DNA from: Gemmatimonadota bacterium | GTDB lineage: Bacteria; Gemmatimonadota; Gemmatimonadetes; Longimicrobiales; Gaopeijiaceae | NCBI GenBank assembly: GCA_021295835.1 | Contig: JAGWBP010000041.1 | Location: 1,008 to 11,285 of the forward strand | Length of the DNA stretch: 10,278 nt | Reading direction: 5' to 3' | In this document: positions 1 through 7,393 of the stretch, piece by piece | Layout: every line of letters begins with the position of its first letter | Numbering within the stretch: position 1 is the stretch's first letter | Position numbers and translations under genes: made by a program | Notes under the pieces: generated by a model | Told to the model about the DNA's origin: nothing | Databases searched by the model: none | The model's input: only the letters and a program-made list of their open reading frames with translations

Positions 1-776
1 GGAACCGCGACCCGGCCACCCTGTCTCAAAGGGATTGGGACCGCTTCATCCGGGAGCGGCGCGCGGGCAGGATCGGACCGAGCGGAAGGCCCGTATCCGA
101 CCGGACGATCGAATACGACCTGAAGTTGCTGATCGCCGTCTTGAATTGGGCGGCGAAGTCGCGAGACGAGCAGGGCCGGTTGTTGCTCGACCGGAATCCG
201 CTGAGGGGTCTCAGGACGCCCACGGAGAAGAACCCGACCCGGGTGGTGCTCGCCGAGGAGGAATGCCGGGCGCTCCTGAAGGTGTCGCGCACGGTGGACT
301 GGCGGTTCCACGTTGCGCTCGTGCTCGCACACGAGACGGGGCACCGGATCGGCGCAATCCGCCAGCTTAGGTGGACGGACATCGACTTCGACGGCGCGAC
401 CATCCTCTGGCGCGCCGAGCACGACAAGTCGGGGTACGAGCACATCACGCCCGTCACCGACGAGACGCTCGACGCGTTGAAGGACGCGCGGGCGATGAAC
501 CCCGGAACCGGACAAGCTCCGGTGCTGCCCGCGCCCATGAACCCGAGGGCGGCTGTGGGTGCCGCCCGGTTGCACGCTTGGTGGAGCAAGGCCCAGATTC
601 TTGCGGGACTGGAGCCGAAGCCGGGCAGGGGCTGGCACTCGCTGAGGCGGAAGTTCGCGAGCGACCTGATGGACCAGCCGCTGAAGGTGCTCTGCCAGCT
701 CGGCGGCTGGAAGACGGCCAAGACGGGGCTCATGTGCTATCAGACTCTGGACGACCGCCGCCAGGCTCGGGGCTGA
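1..776 (+). CDS. Tyrosine recombinase / phage-type integrase, 5' end outside window
   Basis: Site-specific tyrosine recombinase that cuts and rejoins DNA through a tyrosine nucleophile. The frame is open from the first complete codon (position 3) to the TGA ending at 776, about 257 visible residues, so the start lies upstream of the window. Numbering from that first codon, residues 1-75 look like the end of the helical core-binding domain. The catalytic domain then shows box I Arg115 in ETGHRIGAIRQLRW, the hairpin Lys142 in HDKSG, box II His212-x-x-Arg215 in WHSLRRK, Trp236 in LGGW (the usual His/Trp position) and the nucleophile Tyr246 in CYQTLDD. All expected catalytic residues are present, so the visible part looks intact. 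A TTG at 126 could be called as a start but would remove part of the core-binding domain. It converges on the transporter gene ending at 909. No att site or partner excisionase is visible. Confidence 0.88.
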   Translation, partial: NRDPATLSQRDWDRFIRERRAGRIGPSGRPVSDRTIEYDLKLLIAVLNWAAKSRDEQGRLLLDRNPLRGLRTPTEKNPTRVVLAEEECRALLKVSRTVDWRFHVALVLAHETGHRIGAIRQLRWTDIDFDGATILWRAEHDKSGYEHITPVTDETLDALKDARAMNPGTGQAPVLPAPMNPRAAVGAARLHAWWSKAQILAGLEPKPGRGWHSLRRKFASDLMDQPLKVLCQLGGWKTAKTGLMCYQTLDDRRQARG

Positions 777-908
777 AATCGAGATCTGCGGGAGCCATTC
801 AGCGGGAATCCGGGCTGCCGAACACGCAAATGCTATCACCGCGAGAAGATGCGAATCTACACGGAATTGCCAGCGGAGCGCTTCGCCGCTCTCGGTGCTC
901 GCGCGAGA
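777..908. other. Convergent intergenic region, integrase / transporter
   Basis: This is 132 bases between two genes that meet tail to tail. It holds a weak GC-rich dyad around 873-890 (GCGG...CCGC with an internal mismatch) and a 10-base palindrome CTCGCGCGAG at 898-907. Neither is followed by a T-run, so no clear intrinsic terminator can be called. No gene is seen. Confidence 0.4.
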
Positions 909-2531
909 TTATCCACGGACTGCTAGCAGCCCCTTCGCCACCTCGCGCGCATCGTCGATGGTGGCGACGATGTGGTCCTTGGGCACCCGGCGGAGCGTGT
1001 GCATCGCTCCCAGCATCGAGGCGGGCTGGCCGTCCAGCCCCACCACCACGCACGCCGTTCCCGACTCGTCGGCGATGACGACGAGCTGACCGATCACATG
1101 GGCCGCGCTGTCGTCGATGCGCGTTGTCTTCTCGAAATCGAAGACCACCACCTCGTGATCCCCGATCTCGGGTCCGATGACCGTCACCAGCCTGCTCGCC
1201 GACGCGACCGTGAAGCTCCCCTTCAGCGCCACCATCCCGACCCTTGCCGCAAAGGGGTCGTCGCCCCGCATCTCGGGGTCGCCCGCGAAGAACAGCTGGT
1301 CGAGGATTGGAACCGACATCACGCTGTCGAGCTCCAGCGACTCGAGCTGGCGGGCGTGCACGACCGCGCTCGCGATCAGGCCGACCGCAACCGCCGTCAG
1401 CAGGTCCACGAAGACGGTGAGGAGCAGCGTGGCCCCAATGATCGTCAGCTGCTCCCGCCCTAGCCGGTGGAGCAGCGTGAGCATGCGCCAGTCGATGATG
1501 TCCCATCCGACCTTGGCCAGGACGCCCGCGAGCGCCGCCTGCGGAATCGGCTCGAAGTGGCGCCCCAGGCCCAGCACCACCCCCAGCAGCGCCACCGCGC
1601 GCACCACGCCCGAGACCGGCGTCGAGCCACCGGAGCGGATGTTGATGACGGTGCCGATCGTGGCGCCCGCCCCCGGAAGCGCCCCGAAGAGCCCCGCGAT
1701 CGTGTTGCCGATCCCCTGGCCGACCAGCTCCCTGTCGGGGTTGTGGCGCTGGCGCGTCATCGAGTCCGCAACCAGCGAGGTGAGCAGGCTGTCCACCGAG
1801 CCCAGGAGCGCCAGGATCAGCGCGGGCTGGAGAGCCTGCACAAGGTACTGGCCGCCCGGAAGCTCCCACTGAAGGCTCGGAAGCCCCGTCGGGATGGCCC
1901 CTATCGCGGGCGTTCCGGTGAGCACGGTGAGTCCCAGGCCGGTTCCAGCGACGAGCGCGGCCAACGGACCGGGTACGTAGCGCCGCCATCGCTTTGGCCA
2001 GAGAAAGCCCACCGCCAGCGTGACGGCCGCAATCGCGAGAGCGCTCAGATCCGGGTTGTCGAGCGCGGCTGGCAGAGCCTGGAAGGTGCTAGCCCGTCCG
2101 GCGCCCGGCATCGCCACTCCCAGCGACGGCAAGGTCTGCAGGATGATGATGATGATGCCGATCCCCGACATGAAGCCCGACACCACCACATGGGGCGTGT
2201 ACGCGACGAAGCGCCCCATCCGCGACAGCCCCAGCCCGATCTGCAGAAGGCCAGCGAGAACCACCACGGTGAGCGCCTCGGCGAAGGTGCCCGCGTAGCT
2301 GGTGACCACCACCGCCATCGCTACCGACATCGAGGGGGTGGGACCCGAGATCTGCGACTTCGTGCCGCCGAAGACCGACGCGAAGAAGCCGACCATGATG
2401 GCCCCGTAGAGTCCCGCCGCGGGTCCCATCCCGGAAGCGATTCCGAATCCCAGCGACACCGGCAGTGCGACGACCATCGAGGTGAGGCCGCCCAGCAGAT
2501 CGCCCCGGAAGGTGTCGAGATCGTACTTCAA
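909..2531 (-). CDS. SulP/SLC26-family anion transporter with STAS domain
   Basis: Inner-membrane anion transporter, 540 residues, normal length for SulP proteins. Residues 1-395 are the membrane domain. The TM1-3 region reads LPVSLGFGIASGMGPAAGLY followed by ISGPTPSMSVAM. The conserved GSVDSLLTSLVADSMT and ELVGQGIGN segment is at 244-276, the family's anion/Na+ site region. Residues about 430-535 form a cytoplasmic STAS domain with the core FDFEKTTRIDDSAAHV. The motif set resembles BicA-type (Na+-dependent bicarbonate) members at least as much as classical sulfate permeases, but the substrate cannot be settled by reading. The start is TTG at 2531, four bases overlapping the stop of the upstream gene (TTGA), with GAGAGG at 2540-2545 as a ribosome-binding site 8 bases away. 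Transcription probably comes from the promoter upstream of 6364. Isoleucines 126-130 are encoded by a GAT/ATC-type trinucleotide run. Confidence 0.92.
   Translation of the reverse strand: MKYDLDTFRGDLLGGLTSMVVALPVSLGFGIASGMGPAAGLYGAIMVGFFASVFGGTKSQISGPTPSMSVAMAVVVTSYAGTFAEALTVVVLAGLLQIGLGLSRMGRFVAYTPHVVVSGFMSGIGIIIIILQTLPSLGVAMPGAGRASTFQALPAALDNPDLSALAIAAVTLAVGFLWPKRWRRYVPGPLAALVAGTGLGLTVLTGTPAIGAIPTGLPSLQWELPGGQYLVQALQPALILALLGSVDSLLTSLVADSMTRQRHNPDRELVGQGIGNTIAGLFGALPGAGATIGTVINIRSGGSTPVSGVVRAVALLGVVLGLGRHFEPIPQAALAGVLAKVGWDIIDWRMLTLLHRLGREQLTIIGATLLLTVFVDLLTAVAVGLIASAVVHARQLESLELDSVMSVPILDQLFFAGDPEMRGDDPFAARVGMVALKGSFTVASASRLVTVIGPEIGDHEVVVFDFEKTTRIDDSAAHVIGQLVVIADESGTACVVVGLDGQPASMLGAMHTLRRVPKDHIVATIDDAREVAKGLLAVRG
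2528..2531 (-). promoter_or_regulatory. TTGA stop/start overlap (translational coupling)
   Basis: The TGA of the HyuA-HyuB gene (2530-2528) and the TTG of the SulP gene (2531-2529) share bases. A GAGAGG ribosome-binding site lies inside the upstream coding sequence. This arrangement normally ties translation of the second gene to the first. Confidence 0.75.
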
Positions 2532-5500
2532 CGCGCCGCCTCTCGAGGGCCCAGCAGCGCTCCCGCTTCAGGCTCCCACCCATAGTCGCGCCTCGCCGCC
2601 TCGGGGGTAACCAGCCCTTCGCGCACGTCCCGAGCGACCATCTCGCGGCTGCGCCTCCGGGGGTCGCCGAGACCGCCTCCACCCGGCGTCTGGAGCACCA
2701 GGCGGGACCCCGGCGGCACGACCTCCCTGCCCTTCGGTCGCAGCTCCCCCACCCCGGGCAGATGGACGCGTCCCAGAGCCCCGGGGCCGCCCCCGTCCCG
2801 TCCCCGGGCCGCGTTTCGCATCCGCTCGAACATCTTCGAGACGGCGAAGGGGGCACCGTCGGCGTGCGAAATCTCCATGACCTGGCCGAGCCCGCCCCGA
2901 TGCTCGCCCGCCCCGCCCGAGTCGGCGACGAGCTCCTTCCTCCAGAAGATGAGCGGCGCCACGGTCTCGGTGATCTCGACCGGAGTGCTCCGCACCCCCG
3001 ACGGAAACGAGGTGGCGCTGAGGCCGTCCTTCCCCGGTCTCGCCCCGGTGCCTCCGGTGTGGAAGGGATTCGCCACGAAGGGGGCCGAGTCCCCGTACGG
3101 ATACTCGCCGGTCAGCCCCGCGCCTCCCATGAAGACCGGCAGCCAGAGGCACGACGCCCCCTCCGCCGGCACGGATCCGGGCGGCATCGCCTGGGCTAGG
3201 CAGCCGAGCACCACGTCGGGGAGCATCTGGCCTATCGCGTGGCGCGCCGAGACCGCGGCCGGGCGGGGCGCGTTGAGGAGGCAGCCCAGGGGGGCCGTCA
3301 CCCTGATCGTGCCTAGCGAGCCGGCGTTGTTGGGGACGCCCGACCCGACGACGCACCGGACGCCGAACGACCCATAGGCGCGCGTGTACGTCTCAGGCAC
3401 GTTGATGCCGTAGCGAGACATCGGCGACGTGCCGGAGAAGTCCAGGTGGACGCCGTCGGCCGCCACCGTGAGGCTGCACGCGAGCAGGAGGTCGTGGTCG
3501 TACCCGTCGATCGTCATGCTGTTCTCGTACATGCCCGGACGGAGCGCGGAGATTTCCCGGAGCATCGCTCGGCGGGAAGTCGCCACGATCGCCTCGGCGA
3601 GCTCGTCCAGCGACCCCAGCCCGAACTCGCGCATCATCGCCGAAAGCCGCTCCCCGCCCGTGCGATTGCACGCCACCAGCGAGTACAGGTCGCCCTCGGC
3701 CACGTCGGGGTCGCGCACATTCGCGCGCACCATGCGGATCAGCGTCTCGTCGACCCGGCCCTCCCTGGCCAGATGCCCGATCGGAATGCGGATCCCCTCC
3801 TCGAAGAGCTGGTTGGCGTCGGCGCCGAATCCGCGCCCCCCCACGTCGGCAATGTGGCTCGTCGAGGCGAAGATCGCGACGGGGCGTCCGTCGAGGAAGG
3901 CCGGCGTCACGACGGTGAAGTCGTTCAGGTGGCCAGTTCCCTCCCAGGGGTCGTTGGTGACGAGCGCGTCGCCCTCGCGAAGCGTCTCGACCGGATGGTC
4001 GCGCAGGAAGAACCCGACCGAGGCCGCCATCGCGTTCACGTGACCGGGGGTGCCGGTCACCGCCTGGGCCAACATGCGACCCCTCAGGTCGAATACGCCC
4101 GCCGAGAGGTCGCCCGCCTCGCGCACCGGTGTCGAGAAGGCGGTGCGCACAAGCGTCTGGGCCTGCTCTTCGACGACCGAGAGCAATCGACTCCAGACGA
4201 TCTGTTCCTCGAGAGCCGTGGACGCGCCCAGACCCTTCGCGCTGGCCCGGGATGGGGACGATGAGCGGCTGCGCCGCACGAGCAGGTGTCCGCCCGGAAG
4301 CGTGCTCGCGCTCCACCCCTCGGGCACGACCGTCGTGGTATGGTCCTCGGTGACGAGCGCCGGGGCCAGGAGCGCACGGCCCGGATCGAGGCCGGATCTA
4401 GCGTGCACCGCCGCGGCGACCGACCCGGCCGCCCCGCCGACGAAGAGCTCGGTGCGCCCGGTGCCATGACGGGGGTCGCCGCCCTCCGGAGCTTCACCCG
4501 ACCGCTCGGGCCCGGCGACGAGCGACGCCTCCATCTCGGCCTGCGCCGAGAGGACGAGCGTCCAGCTGAGCACCTCGATGTCGAGACCAGGGATGGTGCG
4601 CCCGTAGACGGCCTGGTAGCTCTCGGCAAAGGCCTCGTGCAGCCTCTCCGCGGCGTCGCTGCGCCCCGCGATCACGGCGTCGGGCAGCCGCACTCCTATC
4701 TCGTGGCCCTGGCCCGCGTAGCGCATGTACGCCTGGGTCCGTTCCCGGGTCCGTGCGCCCGGGGCGCCCGCCTCGACCACCGATGCCGCCTCGGCGCGCA
4801 TATCGCCGACCAAGCCGCGAACGACCCCCGCGTCGAAGCGCGATAGGCGCATGTAGCGGCTCCGCACCACCTCGTACGAGATCGGAGCCAGGAGGAAGCC
4901 CACCGCCGACCCCACGCCCGCGTGCGCCGGCACCAGGAAGCGGTCCAGCTCCAGCTTGTCGGCGAGGCGGGCTACGTGAATCGGCGCGGATCCCCCGAAG
5001 GCAACCAGAGTCCGCCCCGCCATCCCCTTGCCCCACTCGACCGCGTGGGTGCGGGCGGCGTTGGCCATGTTCTCGTCCACCACCTCGCTGACCGCGAGCG
5101 CCGCCTCCCGGGCGCCGAGGCCCAGCTCCGCCCCGACCCCGCTCCCCGCGGCCTGCTCGGCGAGCGTTGGGTCGAGCCGAATCTCGCCACCTGCGAAGCG
5201 TCCGGGGTCGATCTTGCCGAGGAGCACGTCCGCGTCGGTTACCGTCAGCTCCCCACCACCCCTGCCGTACGCCGCCGGCCCCGGCTCCGCGCCCGCGCTC
5301 CTGGGCCCCACGGCCAAGCGCCCCAGCTCGTCCACTGCTGCGATGGAGCCCCCGCCCGCCCCGATCTCGACCATCTCGATCGCCGGCACCCTGACCGGGA
5401 GCCCGCTGCCCTTTCTGAAACGGTAGCTCCGGGCCACCTCGAAGGTGCGAGAGTGCAGCGGCTCGCCGCCGTCTATCAGGCAGAGCTTGGCCGTGGTGCC

Positions 5501-6364
5501 GCCCATGTCGAAGGAGAGCACGTCGCCCAGCTCCAGCCCGCGCGCGAGGTGGCCCGCCAGGATCGCACCCCCGGCCGGCCCCGACTCCACGAGGCGGATC
5601 GGCGCAGCCATGGCCGCCTCGAGGGTGGTCAGGCCGCCGCCCGAGGTCATGAGCAGGAAGGGACACTCGATCCCCCGCTCCTTCAGCGAGGCCGCCAGCC
5701 CCCGCAGGTAGCCGGCCATGAGCGGCTGCACGTAGGCATTGGCGCACGCCGTCGAGAGGCGCTCGTACTCGCGCACCTCGGGGCAGACGACCGAGCTCAG
5801 CGTGACCGCCAGCTCCGGGCGCTCGACCGCCAGGATCTCTCCGATGCGGCGCTCGTGGTCGGAGTTGGCGTAGCCGTGGATCAACCCCACCGCAACGGAC
5901 TCGACCCCATTGCGGTCGAGCGTGTCGAGCAGCGAGTGGACGGTCGTCTCGTCGAGGGGAACGAGCACGCGCCCGCTCGCGTCCACCCGCTCGCGTACGG
6001 GGAGCCGCAGATGGCGCGGCACGAGGGGCGGAGGGCGATCAACTCCGATGTCGTACTGCTCGAAGCGGTTCTCGTGGGCCATCTCGAGGGCGTCGCGGTG
6101 GCCCTCGGTCGTGATCAGGGCTGTGCGCGCCCCCTTGCGCTCGATGATCGCGTTGGTGGCGAGGGTGGTGCCGTGGATGACCAAGCCCGCGGCGGACGGC
6201 GAGATCCCTGCCATCGCCGTCACCCTGCACACCGCGTCGAGGACGCCCTTCTCGGGCCGGTCCCGGGTGGTGAGGACCTTGGCCGTGACGACGCGACCGC
6301 CGCGCTGGAGCGCAACGTCGGTGAAGGTCCCCCCGATGTCGACCGCGATCCGGGCCCCTGTCAC
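2528..6364 (-). CDS. Fused HyuA-HyuB protein: 5-oxoprolinase / hydantoinase / carboxylase family
   Basis: Cytoplasmic ATP-dependent enzyme of the HyuA/HyuB superfamily, which includes ATP-hydrolysing 5-oxoprolinase, N-methylhydantoinase and acetone/acetophenone carboxylases. It has 1278 residues, close to the single-chain 5-oxoprolinase length (about 1290). Residues 1 to about 697 are HyuA-like: phosphate-binding DIGGTFTD (9-16), HGTTLATNAI (64-73), SFDMGGTTAKL (284-294), EIGAGGGSIA (333-342), then a HyuA C-terminal segment ending LLVRRS. After a short Ser/Ala-rich linker, residues about 715-1250 are HyuB-like: NDPWEGTGHLNDF (804-816), SHIADVGG (836-843), and the C-terminal TPGGGGLGDP (1226-1235). 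The start is GTG at 6364, with an in-frame TAG two codons upstream, so no longer start is possible. No good ribosome-binding site is seen. It shares a TTGA overlap with the SulP gene. Fusion favours 5-oxoprolinase, but substrate assignment within this family from sequence alone is unreliable. Confidence 0.93.
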   Translation of the reverse strand: MTGARIAVDIGGTFTDVALQRGGRVVTAKVLTTRDRPEKGVLDAVCRVTAMAGISPSAAGLVIHGTTLATNAIIERKGARTALITTEGHRDALEMAHENRFEQYDIGVDRPPPLVPRHLRLPVRERVDASGRVLVPLDETTVHSLLDTLDRNGVESVAVGLIHGYANSDHERRIGEILAVERPELAVTLSSVVCPEVREYERLSTACANAYVQPLMAGYLRGLAASLKERGIECPFLLMTSGGGLTTLEAAMAAPIRLVESGPAGGAILAGHLARGLELGDVLSFDMGGTTAKLCLIDGGEPLHSRTFEVARSYRFRKGSGLPVRVPAIEMVEIGAGGGSIAAVDELGRLAVGPRSAGAEPGPAAYGRGGGELTVTDADVLLGKIDPGRFAGGEIRLDPTLAEQAAGSGVGAELGLGAREAALAVSEVVDENMANAARTHAVEWGKGMAGRTLVAFGGSAPIHVARLADKLELDRFLVPAHAGVGSAVGFLLAPISYEVVRSRYMRLSRFDAGVVRGLVGDMRAEAASVVEAGAPGARTRERTQAYMRYAGQGHEIGVRLPDAVIAGRSDAAERLHEAFAESYQAVYGRTIPGLDIEVLSWTLVLSAQAEMEASLVAGPERSGEAPEGGDPRHGTGRTELFVGGAAGSVAAAVHARSGLDPGRALLAPALVTEDHTTTVVPEGWSASTLPGGHLLVRRSRSSSPSRASAKGLGASTALEEQIVWSRLLSVVEEQAQTLVRTAFSTPVREAGDLSAGVFDLRGRMLAQAVTGTPGHVNAMAASVGFFLRDHPVETLREGDALVTNDPWEGTGHLNDFTVVTPAFLDGRPVAIFASTSHIADVGGRGFGADANQLFEEGIRIPIGHLAREGRVDETLIRMVRANVRDPDVAEGDLYSLVACNRTGGERLSAMMREFGLGSLDELAEAIVATSRRAMLREISALRPGMYENSMTIDGYDHDLLLACSLTVAADGVHLDFSGTSPMSRYGINVPETYTRAYGSFGVRCVVGSGVPNNAGSLGTIRVTAPLGCLLNAPRPAAVSARHAIGQMLPDVVLGCLAQAMPPGSVPAEGASCLWLPVFMGGAGLTGEYPYGDSAPFVANPFHTGGTGARPGKDGLSATSFPSGVRSTPVEITETVAPLIFWRKELVADSGGAGEHRGGLGQVMEISHADGAPFAVSKMFERMRNAARGRDGGGPGALGRVHLPGVGELRPKGREVVPPGSRLVLQTPGGGGLGDPRRRSREMVARDVREGLVTPEAARRDYGWEPEAGALLGPREAAR

Positions 6365-6382
6365 GGACTAGCAGCCCACGGA

Positions 6383-6397
6383 GGTAGCGCTGCTACC
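6383..6397. promoter_or_regulatory. Perfect hairpin in the HyuA-HyuB leader
   Basis: GGTAGC-GCT-GCTACC is a perfect 6-bp stem with a 3-base loop, 19 bases upstream of the GTG start. It has no T-run, so it is not an intrinsic terminator. It could shape translation initiation of a gene that otherwise lacks an obvious ribosome-binding site. The role is inferred only from position. Confidence 0.35.
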
Positions 6398-6507
6398 AGC
6401 CCCTGCGGTCCGCAGATGCGCCTTGGCGGCATTCGAGGGGCGCTACATCCATGCTGGACCGCTTCGTCGCGCCTTGCCTGCGGAGCGCTTCGATCGCCTG
6501 CCCACAG

Positions 6508-6546
6508 TGTAATGTGCGCTTTACAATATGTAATCCACGGTTTACA
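6508..6546. promoter_or_regulatory. Tandem operator: two TGTAAT-N6-TTTACA dyads
   Basis: Dyad 1 is at 6508-6525 and dyad 2 at 6529-6546. Both read TGTAAT, six variable bases, TTTACA. Their centres are 21 bp apart, about two helical turns, so two repressor dimers would sit on the same DNA face. The spacers differ (gtgcgc against ccacgg) while the arms are identical, as expected for a protein-binding site under selection. It lies 144 bases upstream of the HyuA-HyuB start and 27 bases past the dinB-like stop. The regulator is not in the window. TetR- or GntR-type proteins use sites of this general form, but I cannot name one. Confidence 0.6.
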
Positions 6547-6547
6547 A
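6520..6547 (-). promoter_or_regulatory. Candidate sigma70-type promoter of the HyuA-HyuB/SulP operon
   Basis: On the minus strand TTGTAA (6547-6542) and TGTAAA (6525-6520) are 16 bases apart. Each matches four of six bases of the -35 and -10 consensus. Each hexamer lies in an arm of one of the two dyads, so a bound repressor would cover the core promoter. The leader would be roughly 150 bases. This is a reading of weak boxes, supported mainly by their fit to the operator spacing. Confidence 0.35.
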
Positions 6548-6572
6548 TGCTCGTAGCCGTGGCTGGGAGGGA

Positions 6573-7046
6573 TCACCCGCCGTACGGCATCGGCGGCACC
6601 CTCCCCAGCACCCGCGCGTAGACGGCGAGCGAGCCGCGATGGTGCGCCGTGTGGTCCACGATGCCGTTCACCACTCCCGCCCGGGACATTCCCTTCATCA
6701 TGCGCTCGTCGGGTATCGGCGCGAGGAGCTCGTCGGAGGTGGCGGCCTCGACCGTGCGCACCGCATTGGCGAAGGAGCGCTCCAGCCACCCGTTCGCCTC
6801 GCCGAGCGACGTCACGTTGCGGACGCGCGCCTCTAGGGCCTCGAAGTCCAGATCCCATCCCTTGCCGAAGGCACCCTCGACGAACCAGTCGACGGAATCG
6901 GCCGTGTGCGCGACGTGGGCGGCCACGGTGAACATTGCCGGATCGGGCGCGAATGCCGAGTCCTCCTCCGAGAAGGCGGACGCCGTGCCCTGGAAGTACG
7001 CGAGCGAAGTGCGAAGCCGTGCGGCGAAAGTCTGCTGGAGATCCAT
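6573..7046 (-). CDS. DinB-family (DinB/YfiT-like) putative metal-dependent protein
   Basis: Small four-helix-bundle protein of the DinB superfamily, 157 residues, typical length. Members carry a divalent metal on three histidines and include thiol-S-transferases and stress-associated proteins of unknown reaction. Visible candidate ligands are His44/His47 in AAHVAHTADSVDWF and His132 plus His136 in DHTAHHRGSLAVYARVLG. The ending VPPMPYG is usual for the family. The start is ATG at 7046, with AAGGGGG a few bases upstream as ribosome-binding site. The frame stays open further upstream but without a convincing start, and that extension has no family likeness. The gene's first 46 codons and leader are duplicated at 10040-10199. 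It is probably cytoplasmic, and the substrate is unknown. Confidence 0.85.
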   Translation of the reverse strand: MDLQQTFAARLRTSLAYFQGTASAFSEEDSAFAPDPAMFTVAAHVAHTADSVDWFVEGAFGKGWDLDFEALEARVRNVTSLGEANGWLERSFANAVRTVEAATSDELLAPIPDERMMKGMSRAGVVNGIVDHTAHHRGSLAVYARVLGRVPPMPYGG

Positions 7047-7067
7047 CGCATCCCCCTTGATCCACAG
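6908..7067 (-). repeat. 160-bp direct repeat, copy A (dinB start region)
   Basis: This segment matches 10040-10199 base for base in the same orientation with four substitutions and no gaps. It covers 21 bases upstream of the dinB-like ATG, the ribosome-binding site and the first 46 codons. Outside these limits the flanks differ at once on both sides. This copy belongs to the intact gene. Confidence 0.95.
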
Positions 7068-7389
7068 TTGGGTTGACTCCGGGGCTCCGGGCCGCCCGGA
7101 GCGTCGCCATCCAGTTGCACCGCGCACCTGCGGAGCGACCCGCCCGTTGGTTAAGTTAGCAGGAGCGCATTGGCTGGGGATCGCCGGAGGACCTAGGTAG
7201 CGAACCCGTCTGGTTCGTGGAGCTCGACGGCGTGCACCTGGGTGGAGCCCGGCAGCGGCGCACAACCGTTCTGGCCTACGATCGCGAAGAGGAGCGCGAA
7301 CGCCTGGATTCTGCGGCCGCGCGGCCATCATGGCGCGTGCACGACGGAGCCACGGGCCGCCGTCCGGACCGTGCGTGCAGGCGTTCACA
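7068..7389. other. Non-coding / scrambled region upstream of the dinB-like gene
   Basis: There is no gene I can support in these 322 bases. It contains a strong GC hairpin (7084-7102) and, at 7347-7393, a scrap of the metallopeptidase gene. A plus-strand frame from 7160 runs open through about 7432 with plausible-looking residues near 7200-7310, but it has no ribosome-binding site and reads into the antisense of the Ig-like lipoprotein gene. The mixture suggests recombination debris. Confidence 0.5.
7084..7102. promoter_or_regulatory. GC-rich hairpin upstream of the dinB-like gene
   Basis: GCTCCGGG-CCG-CCCGGAGC forms a perfect 8-bp stem with a 3-base loop, about 40 bases upstream of the ATG at 7046. 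There is no T-run on either strand, so an intrinsic terminator is not supported. It may be a leader structure or the remains of a terminator for the upstream cassette. Confidence 0.4.
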
Positions 7390-7393
7390 TCAC
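7347..7393 (-). repeat. 47-bp remnant of the metallopeptidase gene (copy of 9132-9179)
   Basis: Bases 7347-7388 match 9132-9173 with two substitutions. The match then continues for a few bases after a one-base gap. On the minus strand it encodes NACTHGPDGGPWL, against NAYTHGPDGGPWL in the protease. The match stops exactly where the coding part of the Ig-like lipoprotein gene begins (its TGA lies at the edge of the repeat), so this edge marks a junction. Confidence 0.85.

Larger units (their letters stand above)
6365..6572. other. Intergenic region between dinB-like gene and HyuA-HyuB gene
   Basis: This 208-base gap holds the candidate promoter, two tandem dyads and one leader hairpin listed separately. 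The part around 6505-6550 is markedly AT-richer than its surroundings. Nothing coding is seen. Confidence 0.6.

Noticed and set aside
26..733. Long minus-strand open frame across the integrase
   Set aside because: Antisense shadow of a GC-rich gene; the plus-strand frame carries all tyrosine recombinase catalytic residues.
870..890. Shared GCGGAGCGCTTCG near 874 and near 6480 as a repeat family
   Set aside because: Only 13 bases match in GC-rich DNA and the flanks do not align, so chance is adequate.
2142..2156. GAT trinucleotide run as a second variable repeat
   Set aside because: It encodes the isoleucine run of a membrane helix in the SulP protein. Unit changes would not shift the frame, and hydrophobic runs commonly produce such repeats.
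4922..6556. Long plus-strand open frame opposite the HyuA-HyuB gene
   Set aside because: Composition typical of an antisense shadow (Arg, His, Pro, Gly rich); the minus-strand frame has clear family motifs throughout.
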